A DNA stretch of 28,340 nt. It comes from a virus. Within the stretch, counting starts at the first letter, position 1. Every line of letters begins with the position of its first letter. Both the position numbers and the translations under genes were made by a program. A model generated the notes under the pieces. The model had not been told where the DNA came from and searched no databases. It saw only the letters and a program-made list of their open reading frames with translations. The stretch spans positions 1 to 28,340 of IMG/VR virus record IMGVR_UViG_3300028829_004122; one strand, written 5' to 3'. Below are positions 1-6,476 of this stretch, one piece after another.

Positions 1-10
1 CTAAATAATT

Positions 11-397
11 ATGAAAACTTTATATTATTTCTTAGTGATATTCACTCTAAATATAAATTATGCATATAGCCATGAGATGACACCGGCATACCCAAAGTTA
101 ACACCAGCTCACGTAGATGGTATAAGCTCCGCCAGATTAAAATTGTTTAATAGAAGAAACGATGCGATTTATTATGAAATTGGAGTATTTGACGAAAATT
201 GGAATCCTTTGCCTTTTGCGGCGAGCGAAAGAATATTAAATATAAATTATTTGGAGACTATTGAATTTGAAGTATATATAAGAAATAGTGATAGAAATAA
301 AGTTACATACCTGTGTACTACGTCCAAGCTACTAAAGAAAGACGTATTATTTACAGGTGTTACATCTAAAATATGTTCTAAAATAAAGAAAGATTAA
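11..397 (+). CDS. Hypothetical exported protein, 128 aa
   Basis: The protein opens with a short Lys-containing N terminus, a hydrophobic stretch (residues about 4-19) and an A-Y-S boundary near residue 20, which looks like a cleavable signal peptide. The rest alternates hydrophobic and polar residues (around 40-95) in a way that suggests a beta-rich domain, vaguely like an Ig-like or pilus-chaperone fold; that is a weak impression only. It has two Cys near the C terminus. It is the first of a run of closely packed small genes and stops 2 bases before the next start. I do not recognise a family with certainty and assign no function; export to the periplasm or membrane is the main prediction. 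Confidence 0.7.
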   Translation: MKTLYYFLVIFTLNINYAYSHEMTPAYPKLTPAHVDGISSARLKLFNRRNDAIYYEIGVFDENWNPLPFAASERILNINYLETIEFEVYIRNSDRNKVTYLCTTSKLLKKDVLFTGVTSKICSKIKKD

Positions 398-399
398 AA

Positions 400-810
400 G
401 TGAGACTGATATATATTATTGCGTTTGCGCTTATATTTACAGGCGCAAACGCGGATACAAGTTCAGTAAATTTAGCTTTACCGAACTTACCCATGAACTA
501 TCAATCCGATAAATTTCGGGCTGGTGACTTAGATTGCTCAAACGCAATTGGTTCCGCAACTAATATGGAATTTGGCGTGACGAGTGTTATTAAGAACGGT
601 GAATATGACCAATTAAATAATAATTATAACGATCAACGAACAGGGGATGTTGGTGTATATGCTAGAATTGTAATACCTTTAGGTAAGGTTGCAAAGTCTA
701 GAATAGACTGCAATAGACTTTATGAATTAGAATTAAGAAAAAAACAATTAGAAGTTCAAAAGTTAGAAAGAGAATTGCTTGAGTTAAGAAGTTTGCAGTT
801 TGAAAACTAA
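400..810 (+). CDS. Hypothetical exported protein with C-terminal coiled coil, 136 aa
   Basis: The reading frame begins at a GTG two bases after the preceding stop. Residues 1-18 form a signal peptide (MRLIYIIAFALIFTGANA) with an A-N-A cleavage box. The middle (about 20-95) is polar with two Cys (near 46 and 104). The last 35 residues are a charged Leu/Glu/Lys-rich heptad-like helix starting at the D-C-N-R-L-Y segment, likely a coiled coil. The tight spacing suggests co-expression with the upstream exported protein. No function is recognised; a periplasmic oligomeric protein is the best description. Confidence 0.7.
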   Translation: MRLIYIIAFALIFTGANADTSSVNLALPNLPMNYQSDKFRAGDLDCSNAIGSATNMEFGVTSVIKNGEYDQLNNNYNDQRTGDVGVYARIVIPLGKVAKSRIDCNRLYELELRKKQLEVQKLERELLELRSLQFEN

Positions 811-835
811 CATATAGGAGGTTTAATAAACACAT

Positions 836-1318
836 ATGATTGATCCAGTTACAGCTATTACTGCTGCAACTGCTGCTTTCAATGGAGTGAAAAAACTTGT
901 TGCCGCAGGGCGGGAGATAGAGGATGTAGTTGGACAATTAGGAAAGTGGTATGGTGCCGCAGCAGATTTAAGTAGAGCAGAGTCTCAAAGAAAGAATCCG
1001 CCTATCTTCACTAAATTATTTAGTGGTGGTTCGGTTGAGCAAGAAGCATTAGAAATTATAGTACACAAGAAAAAGCTTGAAGAACAGGAAAAACAACTTC
1101 AAGATTTACTTAATATACGATTTGGGTTTGGTACATGGAAAGAAATGGTAGAACTGCGTAGAAAAATACGCAAAGAACGTGAGGAAACTCTTTATAAACA
1201 ACAGGAACGAAAAGCCGCATTTTTTGAAGGTGTACTTCTAATATTTCTAGTTACAATGGGATTTGTTGTACTTGGTGGTATGGTTTATCTCACAGGTCTG
1301 GGAGCTGGTTATTGGTAA
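836..1318 (+). CDS. Conserved phage protein with C-terminal membrane anchor, 160 aa
   Basis: The ATG is preceded by a good ribosome binding site (ATAGGAGG about 20 bases upstream). The first 25 residues are Ala/Thr-rich and weakly amphipathic (MIDPVTAITAATAAF). A long charged helical region (about 65-125) follows, then a clear transmembrane segment (about 128-152, LLIFLVTMGFVVLGGMVYL). From memory this architecture and the opening MIDPVTAI are shared by uncharacterised proteins in marine T4-like phages. It is probably inner-membrane anchored with the coiled part in the cytoplasm. Its function is unknown; it sits with other membrane/coiled-coil proteins and a lipase. Confidence 0.8.
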   Translation: MIDPVTAITAATAAFNGVKKLVAAGREIEDVVGQLGKWYGAAADLSRAESQRKNPPIFTKLFSGGSVEQEALEIIVHKKKLEEQEKQLQDLLNIRFGFGTWKEMVELRRKIRKEREETLYKQQERKAAFFEGVLLIFLVTMGFVVLGGMVYLTGLGAGYW

Positions 1319-1336
1319 AATGCAAGGAAGAAGAAA

Positions 1337-1999
1337 ATGAGTGAATTAGAATTTGCAGGTATGAAGTTTAAAGGCGGAAAGATGTTCGCCGTACTTACTG
1401 CGCTATCAACACTAGGAGGCGGCGCCTGGGCTGGTTTTGAATTTTATGCAGACTATATGGACATGAAAGAGATTGTTCAAAATATTGATATAGATGAAAT
1501 TGCAGCCGCAAACACATTACAGTTACAAAAGCTCGAAGACGCTATTGGGTATACACAAGATATTAAAGATGATTTAAAAGGTGATATTGCTCGTTCTGAA
1601 AATCTAATAGGAGTATTAGAAGATCAGATAATTGCAATGGAAAACACCGTAAGAGATTTACGTAAAGACGTTTATAATAAATTAGATACATTTGAAGAGC
1701 GCTTAAGATTAACTCTTAAAGACAATCAAGATACGATGACCGATTTGCGTGATCGTATTAGTACTAATTTAGAAAATTCAGAAGCAAGAATTAAAGAAAC
1801 ACAATCTAGTATCGGAGATACGTTAGAGGGTGTACGTAATGAAATGAACGTACTTCAAAAAGATGTAACTGCATCTATCAGGGAAGTTGAAGCCGGTGTT
1901 CGTCAAACGGATAAAGACATAAGAACTGATATGAAACAACTTGATAAAGACTTATCAGAAAAACTACAAGAAGCATTAGATAATCCGTTATCTAATTAG
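1337..1999 (+). CDS. Membrane-anchored coiled-coil protein, 220 aa
   Basis: A hydrophobic segment near residues 17-38 (MFAVLTALSTLGGGAWAGF) would act as an anchor. The remaining 170 residues are almost wholly Glu/Asp/Lys/Leu/Ile-rich with heptad spacing (about 45-215), predicting a long parallel coiled coil. Repeated D-I-R/D-L-R units are visible. The start follows an A/G-rich ribosome binding site (GGAAGAAG). Long coiled coils of this kind occur in phage tail, spanin-like and membrane-scaffold proteins, but I cannot pick among these. Its neighbours on both sides also have coiled coils, so a hetero-oligomeric membrane complex is possible. Confidence 0.8.
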   Translation: MSELEFAGMKFKGGKMFAVLTALSTLGGGAWAGFEFYADYMDMKEIVQNIDIDEIAAANTLQLQKLEDAIGYTQDIKDDLKGDIARSENLIGVLEDQIIAMENTVRDLRKDVYNKLDTFEERLRLTLKDNQDTMTDLRDRISTNLENSEARIKETQSSIGDTLEGVRNEMNVLQKDVTASIREVEAGVRQTDKDIRTDMKQLDKDLSEKLQEALDNPLSN

Positions 2000-2017
2000 A
2001 TATAAGCAGAGGCCAAT

Positions 2018-2377
2018 ATGGAAGTATTAGGATTAATATTTTTAACATTTATGACTATAGGATCAGAGTTTGATAAAGTAAACGATAAAATTGATATATT
2101 AGAAACAAATTTATCAATGATGCAAACTTTTCATTCAAAAACTGTTGACGAAAATCTTGCACAGCAACAGCAAATTAATGATCTTATTATTCAAATTGAA
2201 AGACTAGAAACAAAACACGAAAGTGATTTTTTAAATCTTAGCGCCGCGCATTCTTCTAGCCACGCAAGGCAAGAAACAATGTTAAGTAGCCAAAATGATA
2301 ATTTAGAGCTTTTAAGAATGGAAACGGATAGCTTGCAACAGCAACTAAGTATTATAAGTGGAGAAACCAATGAATGA
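2018..2377 (+). CDS. Small coiled-coil protein with N-terminal hydrophobic segment, 119 aa
   Basis: A short hydrophobic start (MEVLGLIFLTFMTI) is followed directly by about 100 residues of Asn/Gln/Glu/Leu-rich heptads, with several Q-Q-Q runs. It may be tail-anchored at its N terminus, or the hydrophobic stretch may be a helix in a bundle. It overlaps the next gene by 4 bases (ATGA), so translation is probably coupled. No known family is recognised. Confidence 0.7.
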   Translation: MEVLGLIFLTFMTIGSEFDKVNDKIDILETNLSMMQTFHSKTVDENLAQQQQINDLIIQIERLETKHESDFLNLSAAHSSSHARQETMLSSQNDNLELLRMETDSLQQQLSIISGETNE

Positions 2378-2700
2378 AAAAGTTTCTATTTAATTGGCTA
2401 ATAAAAGATTATATAGATGAAGCCGTAAACAAGAAATTTGAAGAGAAAGCGTATGAAAGATACGTCTATGAAAGACAACAAAACCTTCGTGATAGAATTA
2501 ATCAAATCAGAAGGACACTTGGAATTTCATCGCCACAGGGGGTTTACGTTGAAAATTCAGAAGAAGTACAAAAGCCCGGTAGTGTATTGGAAGTATCCGA
2601 CGGTAAAAAATATGGACTACAAGCGCGGGCACTTGAATCCAGAGTAAGACAAACAGAAATGGAAAATATAAAGCAAAAATTAATGAGAGGTAAAAAATGA
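2374..2700 (+). CDS. Small charged helical protein, 108 aa
   Basis: The protein is highly charged and helical, with many Lys, Arg and Glu (K-K-F-E-E-K, Y-V-Y-E-R-Q-Q). It has no membrane segment apart from a weak hydrophobic start (KKFLFNWLI). It starts inside the last codon of the upstream gene (ATGA overlap) and shares another ATGA overlap with the lipase gene downstream, so it lies within one translationally coupled string. A frame-shifted open frame at 2438-2647 inside it is a shadow. Function unknown. Confidence 0.7.
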   Translation: MKKFLFNWLIKDYIDEAVNKKFEEKAYERYVYERQQNLRDRINQIRRTLGISSPQGVYVENSEEVQKPGSVLEVSDGKKYGLQARALESRVRQTEMENIKQKLMRGKK

Positions 2701-3440
2701 TAGAAAAATGCGCAGTAATGGCTCGATGTGCGCAAATAGCTTATATGGATGGAAAAGAAGCCAAAACAGAATACAGAAAATTAGGATACACATCACACAG
2801 ATTTATTGAAAGCGACGGTGCACAGGTACATATAGTTTCAAATAAAAATGAAATCGTTTTGTGTTTCCGTGGAACAGAACCAGGAGAGTTTTCAGATATT
2901 AAAGCTGACCTAAATGCTTTACCAGATAGAGCTCAAAATGGTTCAGGATTTGTCCATAATGGATTTCAAGAAGAAGTAAATAAAGTATGGGATCAAATTA
3001 ATATTGCCCTATCAAAAATGAAACTATCAGATAAAAAGTTTTACATCTGCGGCCATTCACTCGGCGGTGCTATGGCTACTATTGCAACCAGTAGGTTCGG
3101 TACTAAAGTTGATTGCCTTTATACATACGGATCTCCAAGAACAGGGACTAGAAAATTTGTTAAGTCGTTTAGTAATATACCTCATTTCCGCCATGTTAAC
3201 AATAACGACCTGGTCACTTGTGTTCCTTTTGCTATCCTGGGATATAGACACCATTCGCAACCGCGCTATATCAACTACTTTGGAAAAATCAGAAAAATGA
3301 GCAAATGGCAACGCACAAAAGACAAGTGGCGTGGACGTTGGGCGGCAATAAAAAAGAAAATGCCTTTTGATGGCGCATATGACCATAGTATGGTTTATTA
3401 TTCAAAATACACGGAGGAGAATAAAAATGGCAATGCCTGA
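2697..3440 (+). CDS. Class 3 lipase-like alpha/beta hydrolase, 247 aa
   Basis: This is a probable serine ester hydrolase of the fungal-type (class 3) lipase family, acting on acylglycerols or phospholipids. The nucleophile motif is G-H-S-L-G-G at residues 119-124 (Ser121). The candidate acid is Asp171 in N-N-N-D-L-V and the candidate His is His230 in Y-D-H-S-M. The order and spacing suit the family, as does the strand L-C-F-R-G-T-E (55-61), which shapes the oxyanion hole. There is no signal peptide, so it would be cytoplasmic unless a neighbouring membrane protein exports or recruits it. A basic, Trp-rich segment (about 195-222) could bind membrane phosphates. The gene overlaps both neighbours and is embedded among membrane-anchored proteins. 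A role in envelope remodelling or lysis is inference. Confidence 0.85.
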   Translation: MIEKCAVMARCAQIAYMDGKEAKTEYRKLGYTSHRFIESDGAQVHIVSNKNEIVLCFRGTEPGEFSDIKADLNALPDRAQNGSGFVHNGFQEEVNKVWDQINIALSKMKLSDKKFYICGHSLGGAMATIATSRFGTKVDCLYTYGSPRTGTRKFVKSFSNIPHFRHVNNNDLVTCVPFAILGYRHHSQPRYINYFGKIRKMSKWQRTKDKWRGRWAAIKKKMPFDGAYDHSMVYYSKYTEENKNGNA

Positions 3441-3678
3441 GCAAGTAACAATAAGTACTAGTGAAGAAGTAAGGCCAATACCCCTAAAAGACGAAGATAC
3501 ACCAGAAGGAACTTTTGATTTAAGTTTTAGAATAATGAATAACGAAGTTATCGGCTTTGCAATGCGAGTTGACGACTTTAAAGCAAAATGGCTTATCCTT
3601 GGACTTATTGCTATTGCTATATTAGGTTTTGTAGCAACAGCATTTGGTCCATTGATAATGTCAACATTCGGAGGATAA
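3427..3678 (+). CDS. Small single-pass membrane protein, 83 aa
   Basis: I chose the ATG at 3427 rather than an in-frame upstream ATG at 3367, because GGAGGA lies 8 bases before it and the earlier start would run 74 bases into the lipase gene. The protein has a polar acidic N-terminal half (about 1-50) and one strong transmembrane helix near the C terminus (about 54-78). It therefore looks like a C-terminally anchored protein with its N terminus in the cytoplasm. It overlaps the lipase stop by 14 bases. Function unknown. Confidence 0.75.
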   Translation: MAMPEQVTISTSEEVRPIPLKDEDTPEGTFDLSFRIMNNEVIGFAMRVDDFKAKWLILGLIAIAILGFVATAFGPLIMSTFGG

Positions 3679-3679
3679 G

Positions 3680-3958
3680 ATGGAAATGCTTACAAGAATG
3701 TTCGGCGATACGCTGTGGATTTATACAGCTATTGGCGGATCACTAATAGGTGCAGCTTTTTTAGCATGGTTTAGAAACACACACGCAGCACTTTATTTGA
3801 TGTCAAGAGTTGATGCATTCTTAGATTATTTAGTAGATCGTTTCGGTTGGGATTGGTTACAAGATGATCCTAACGCGTGGCGTAAACGATATCCAAAAGT
3901 TACTAAAAAAATTGATGATTTGGAAATGAGAATAAAGAAATTGGAGAAAAAGAAATAA
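3680..3958 (+). CDS. Small membrane protein with C-terminal helix, 92 aa
   Basis: One transmembrane segment (about 12-32, IYTAIGGSLIGAAFLAWF) is followed by an amphipathic region and a Lys/Glu-rich C-terminal helix (about 72-92) that may form a coiled coil. GAGGATAAG precedes the ATG, which lies one base after the upstream stop. Its size and layout resemble phage holin-type or accessory membrane proteins, but a single membrane segment plus coiled coil is not diagnostic. Confidence 0.7.
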   Translation: MEMLTRMFGDTLWIYTAIGGSLIGAAFLAWFRNTHAALYLMSRVDAFLDYLVDRFGWDWLQDDPNAWRKRYPKVTKKIDDLEMRIKKLEKKK

Positions 3959-4164
3959 TGTTAAGTAAACAATGCAAGCTGCACTTAGAAGAAGCTGGTG
4001 AAACGGGTTTTGAACACGCAAAGCAAGCTGTTAAAATAGCAGTTCAATTACAATTATTAGTCCCTGCTCTTTTGGTACACGCGGTGGCTCCTCGTTTTTT
4101 TACAAACACAGCTTCAGACGTTATGGAAAACATTTTAAAGGAGAGAAAAAATGGCTTGGATTAA
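3958..4164 (+). CDS. Small membrane-associated protein, DUF6356-like, 68 aa
   Basis: The segment E-A-G-E-T-G-F-E-H-A-K (12-22), followed by a hydrophobic helix (about 26-46) ending in H-A-V-A-P, resembles my memory of DUF6356 (motif G-E-[ST]-Y-x-E-H and a later L-x-H-A-x-x-P). Those are short bacterial proteins of unknown function. The start overlaps the preceding stop (TAATG). The C terminus overlaps the next small gene by 14 bases. Family assignment is tentative; a membrane location is likely. Confidence 0.65.
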   Translation: MLSKQCKLHLEEAGETGFEHAKQAVKIAVQLQLLVPALLVHAVAPRFFTNTASDVMENILKERKNGLD

Positions 4165-4309
4165 AAATAGATTAAAAGAAAGAACAAGTTGGGATGGGAT
4201 CGGATTAGTCGGTCTTGGCCTACTTGTTTTATTTATGGCACCACTTGCCAAAATTGGCGCAGGCGTTGCAATTGCCTGGGGTGCATGGACTATTTGGAAA
4301 TCTGAATGA
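4151..4309 (+). CDS. Very small hydrophobic membrane protein, 52 aa
   Basis: The frame runs from the ATG at 4151, preceded by AAGGAGAG, to TGA at 4307-4309. It has a basic N terminus (MAWIKNRLKERTSWDG), then a hydrophobic stretch of about 30 residues split by a Lys near residue 34, long enough for one or two short membrane helices. The stop overlaps the start of the IscA-like gene (ATGA). The ribosome binding site, spacing and membrane character argue it is real. It could be a small holin-like or regulatory membrane peptide; no family is recognised. Confidence 0.65.
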   Translation: MAWIKNRLKERTSWDGIGLVGLGLLVLFMAPLAKIGAGVAIAWGAWTIWKSE

Positions 4310-4590
4310 TTTTGAATATCACAGACAATGCTAGAGAGTATCTAAAAAAGGTCGGTAAACCAAACGTGTCATTAACCGTAAAAGGTGGAGGATGCTCTGG
4401 TTTTCAATATGAATGGGGTGTTACAGAAAAAGACCCTACCGTGGAAAACCTTTGGTTAGATCCTATGGCTGAAATGTTTATATTTGGATGTACTGTGGAC
4501 TATATTGAGGAATTAGGCGGATCTTATTTAAAAGTAATAAATCCAAATGCAACCGCATCATGTGGGTGTGGCGAAAGCTTTGCCGTTTAA
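4306..4590 (+). CDS. A-type iron-sulfur carrier (IscA/HesB family), 94 aa
   Basis: Proteins of this family carry or deliver Fe-S clusters to target proteins in the cytoplasm. The three cluster cysteines are visible in family context: G-G-G-C-S-G-F (residue 35) and C-G-C-G-E-S-F (87 and 89). The length of 94 aa is normal for a bare HesB domain (about 100 aa). An extra Cys lies near residue 62. HesB-like genes recur in marine T4-like phages (established knowledge). Here it directly precedes the heme-oxygenase/bilin-reductase pair, which would draw electrons from a [2Fe-2S] ferredoxin. A supporting role there is inference. Translation is coupled to the small membrane protein upstream. Confidence 0.92.
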   Translation: MILNITDNAREYLKKVGKPNVSLTVKGGGCSGFQYEWGVTEKDPTVENLWLDPMAEMFIFGCTVDYIEELGGSYLKVINPNATASCGCGESFAV

Positions 4591-4593
4591 TAG

Positions 4594-4624
4594 TTGACAT
4601 AAACACATATCTGTGATATAAATA
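4594..4624 (+). promoter_or_regulatory. Combined sigma70-type and late promoter before heme oxygenase
   Basis: TTGACA at 4594-4599 is followed after 17 bases by TATAAA at 4617-4622, with an upstream TGTGA that gives an extended -10. The same -10 reads on as TATAAATA (4617-4624), the T4 late promoter motif. This single site could therefore serve both host-type early and gp55/gp33-type late transcription of the ho and bilin reductase genes. It lies in the 89-base gap after the IscA-like gene. Confidence 0.75.
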
Positions 4625-4635
4625 AATTTATTAAT

Positions 4636-4661
4636 ACCCCTGGGCCTAATGCCTGGGGGGT
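4636..4661 (+). promoter_or_regulatory. GC-rich RNA hairpin in the heme oxygenase leader
   Basis: The bases ACCCCTGGGC (4636-4645) can pair with GCCTGGGGGGT (4651-4661) around the loop CTAAT. The stem is 10 bp with one bulged G and two G-U pairs. It starts only about 6 bases past the expected transcript start and is not followed by a T run, so it is not a standard terminator. It could be a 5'-end stabiliser, a translation control element or an inefficient terminator for upstream transcripts. It is the most GC-rich patch in its vicinity. Confidence 0.6.
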
Positions 4662-4679
4662 AACTCACTTAAGGTTCAA

Positions 4680-5243
4680 ATGGATAATTTAAGAGAAATT
4701 ACAAAACAAGAACATCGTCGAGCTGAGCGTACTGCCTTTATGGGTAGGATGATAAAGAAACAATTAAGTCCTTATGATTATTACCTATATCTTAAGAACC
4801 AGCTTTTTGCGTATACAAATCTTGAATATTATGCTGTAGAGGCTGGTGCTATTACTAAAGATATGGAACCAATACTCAGAGGTGCAGCATTAGTAGATGA
4901 TGTTATGACTATGGAGTTAGAGCATGCCTATTCCGCAGCACCTATATTACCAGCAACAGATCACTATGTAAAATATATCAAGCAAATTAAAGATGATAAA
5001 GACAGGCTATTAGCCCATGTATATGTCCGTCATATGGGAGATTTATCAGGTGGGCAAATCATCAAAAAGTTTGTACCTGGCCCAACGGCCTTATATGAAT
5101 TTGATAAAAACGCGGATGAGCTTAAAGAGATTATCCGTTCTAAATTGCATAATGATTTGGCAGAAGAATCAAAAGTATGTTTTACTATGGTTCAAAAATT
5201 CCTTGAAGAACTTGAAGAATATATTCAAGAAGGTTCTAATTAA
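4680..5243 (+). CDS. ho1: Heme oxygenase (biliverdin-forming), 187 aa
   Basis: The enzyme opens heme to biliverdin IX-alpha, CO and iron using reduced ferredoxin. His12 in T-K-Q-E-H-R-R-A-E fits the proximal heme ligand region. The distal-helix signature G-D-L-S-G-G-Q is at 120-126, followed by I-I-K-K. Total length is 187 aa, shorter than the roughly 240 aa of cyanobacterial HO1, as is typical of phage heme oxygenases. No membrane tail is present, so it is cytoplasmic. It is followed 30 bases later by the bilin reductase, which would use its product. Promoter and hairpin elements lie just upstream. The fold assignment is strong; activity is inferred. Confidence 0.93.
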   Translation: MDNLREITKQEHRRAERTAFMGRMIKKQLSPYDYYLYLKNQLFAYTNLEYYAVEAGAITKDMEPILRGAALVDDVMTMELEHAYSAAPILPATDHYVKYIKQIKDDKDRLLAHVYVRHMGDLSGGQIIKKFVPGPTALYEFDKNADELKEIIRSKLHNDLAEESKVCFTMVQKFLEELEEYIQEGSN

Positions 5244-5273
5244 TTTTAATCACAAAATAGAAGCAAATGATAT

Positions 5274-5954
5274 ATGACACAATTATGGGATAGGCTTAAT
5301 GATTATGCCTCATATCTGTGGACACGATTTGATGATGAATTTCAAAGATATCACGAACATGGTATGGATGGGTTAGAATTTAAAGATTGGAACGATACCT
5401 TTTGGTGTTCTCATCATATTCGTAAGTGCCACTTAAAAACAATTTCACCGGCAAACGGCAAAGGTTTATGGCTTATGCATGTAAATATTTTTCCAAAGAA
5501 AGATATTGAATTGCCTATACTCGGCTTTGATATTGTTGCCGGGCCCAAGAAGATAACCGGATCTTTTATGGATTTTAGTCCATTACACGGATTTCCTCAT
5601 CCCTATAATGATCATATGCATATGCGTGTTAAAGGCCTAGAATGGAATAAACCTCGTGAATTGCCTAATTGGGCAAAGGAGATATTCTCAGACGATATGG
5701 TTGCGGTCGGCAATATCAATACCGAGTCTGAACTTGAGCAATTTATTGAAGTAACATCTGACCTTGTAGATTTTTATTTAAATAATTTAGAACAAAACTG
5801 TTTTAGCGCAAGGCGTGAAACAGCACCTATACTAAATAAGTATTGCCAAAACCAAAAAATGAATCCCCACTTGCATCGGTCAATGCTGACTATGGGTATT
5901 TCTGAGACTGATAAAGATGCATATATTAATAACGTACTTTTTGAAGAAATTTAA
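5274..5954 (+). CDS. pcyX: Ferredoxin-dependent bilin reductase, PcyA/PcyX-like, 226 aa
   Basis: Members reduce biliverdin to phycobilins with electrons from ferredoxin. The family core is visible: L-M-H-V-N-I-F-P (His69), L-P-I-L-G-F-D-I-V-A-G (80-90), and M-D-F-S-P (Asp100), the conserved Asp proposed to protonate the bilin. The C-terminal K-Y-C-Q-N-Q and V-L-F pattern matches PcyA more than PebA/PebB. PcyX, a PcyA-like clade reported from uncultured oceanic phages and paired with a phage heme oxygenase, makes phycoerythrobilin; PcyA makes phycocyanobilin. I prefer PcyX from the context, but the product cannot be decided by eye. Length is slightly below the usual 230-250 aa. The ribosome binding site is weak (AGAAGCAAATG). 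Confidence 0.87.
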   Translation: MTQLWDRLNDYASYLWTRFDDEFQRYHEHGMDGLEFKDWNDTFWCSHHIRKCHLKTISPANGKGLWLMHVNIFPKKDIELPILGFDIVAGPKKITGSFMDFSPLHGFPHPYNDHMHMRVKGLEWNKPRELPNWAKEIFSDDMVAVGNINTESELEQFIEVTSDLVDFYLNNLEQNCFSARRETAPILNKYCQNQKMNPHLHRSMLTMGISETDKDAYINNVLFEEI

Positions 5955-5976
5955 GTAAATAAATCGCTTAAATAGT

Positions 5977-6003
5977 TTGACATTTCTTAATTTTTGTTAT
6001 AAT
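5977..6003 (+). promoter_or_regulatory. Sigma70-type promoter before the small gene at 6046
   Basis: TTGACA (5977-5982) and TATAAT (5998-6003) are both perfect hexamers but 15 bases apart, slightly short of the 16-18 optimum. The element is in the 91-base gap after the bilin reductase and about 40 bases before the next ATG. That gene has a strong AAAAGGAG ribosome binding site. It probably drives the two small genes and the gp33-gp59 string as an early/middle unit. Confidence 0.7.
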
Positions 6004-6045
6004 ATAGAACTATAGAAACAAATCACAACAAAAAGGAGTTCTTTA

Positions 6046-6273
6046 ATGAAAAATCCTTATGAAGATTTTTACATTCAAATTAAAGATAGAAACGGTGCCT
6101 CAGCTTCTGTATATATTTTAGAAAAAGATGATAGTAAGATTGTATATGAAGATAGTTCAGGTAAGAAATTTTATGAAGAGTTATTTGCTGCTTTCCCACT
6201 CGAAGTTGTAGAAAGATATGCAATTGATTGGGCTCAAGGAAAAAGAAAATTAGATTGGAGAAAAGTGTCATGA
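6046..6273 (+). CDS. Small hypothetical protein, 75 aa
   Basis: It has a strong ribosome binding site (AAAAGGAG, 8 bases before ATG) and a near-consensus promoter just upstream, so it is likely well expressed. It is a mixed alpha/beta small protein rich in Asp, Lys and Tyr, ending in a basic segment (WAQGKRKLDWRKVS). It has no membrane segment or recognisable motif. It overlaps the next gene (ATGA). First gene of the unit that leads into gp33; function unknown. Confidence 0.7.
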   Translation: MKNPYEDFYIQIKDRNGASASVYILEKDDSKIVYEDSSGKKFYEELFAAFPLEVVERYAIDWAQGKRKLDWRKVS

Positions 6274-6476
6274 TAGTCAATACGTTGCTGCGGGAAACTG
6301 CAGGACAAAATTTAAAGGCGGAAATACATTTTGATGATAACGATCAAACGTATAACGTAAAGTATTATATAAACGGCTGCTTTCAGGCAGACAGACAACT
6401 CGGCAAAACTGACAGGATCTCTGTTGAGGAACATGCTAGGGGTTGGATTGATAGTGTTGGAGTTCTAAAAGGTTAA
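6270..6476 (+). CDS. Small hypothetical protein, 68 aa
   Basis: The open frame extends upstream to 6228, but the ATG at 6270 overlaps the preceding stop as ATGA, the usual arrangement here, and is preferred. The protein has a compact beta-like pattern (KAEIHFDDNDQTYNVKYY) followed by a C-terminal amphipathic helix (SVEEHARGWIDSVGVL). It overlaps the gp33 start by one base (TAATG). Similar-sized unknown proteins are common beside gp33 in marine T4-like phages, but I recognise no named family. Confidence 0.65.
   Translation: MIVNTLLRETAGQNLKAEIHFDDNDQTYNVKYYINGCFQADRQLGKTDRISVEEHARGWIDSVGVLKG

Noticed and set aside
3057-3386. 109-aa minus-strand open frame inside the lipase gene
   Set aside because: It is antisense to conserved catalytic motifs and has no regulatory signals.
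4636-4661. Known riboswitch (preQ1-type or similar) in the heme oxygenase leader
   Set aside because: Only a single short stem is visible, with no pseudoknot partner or recognisable consensus; it is listed as a plain hairpin.
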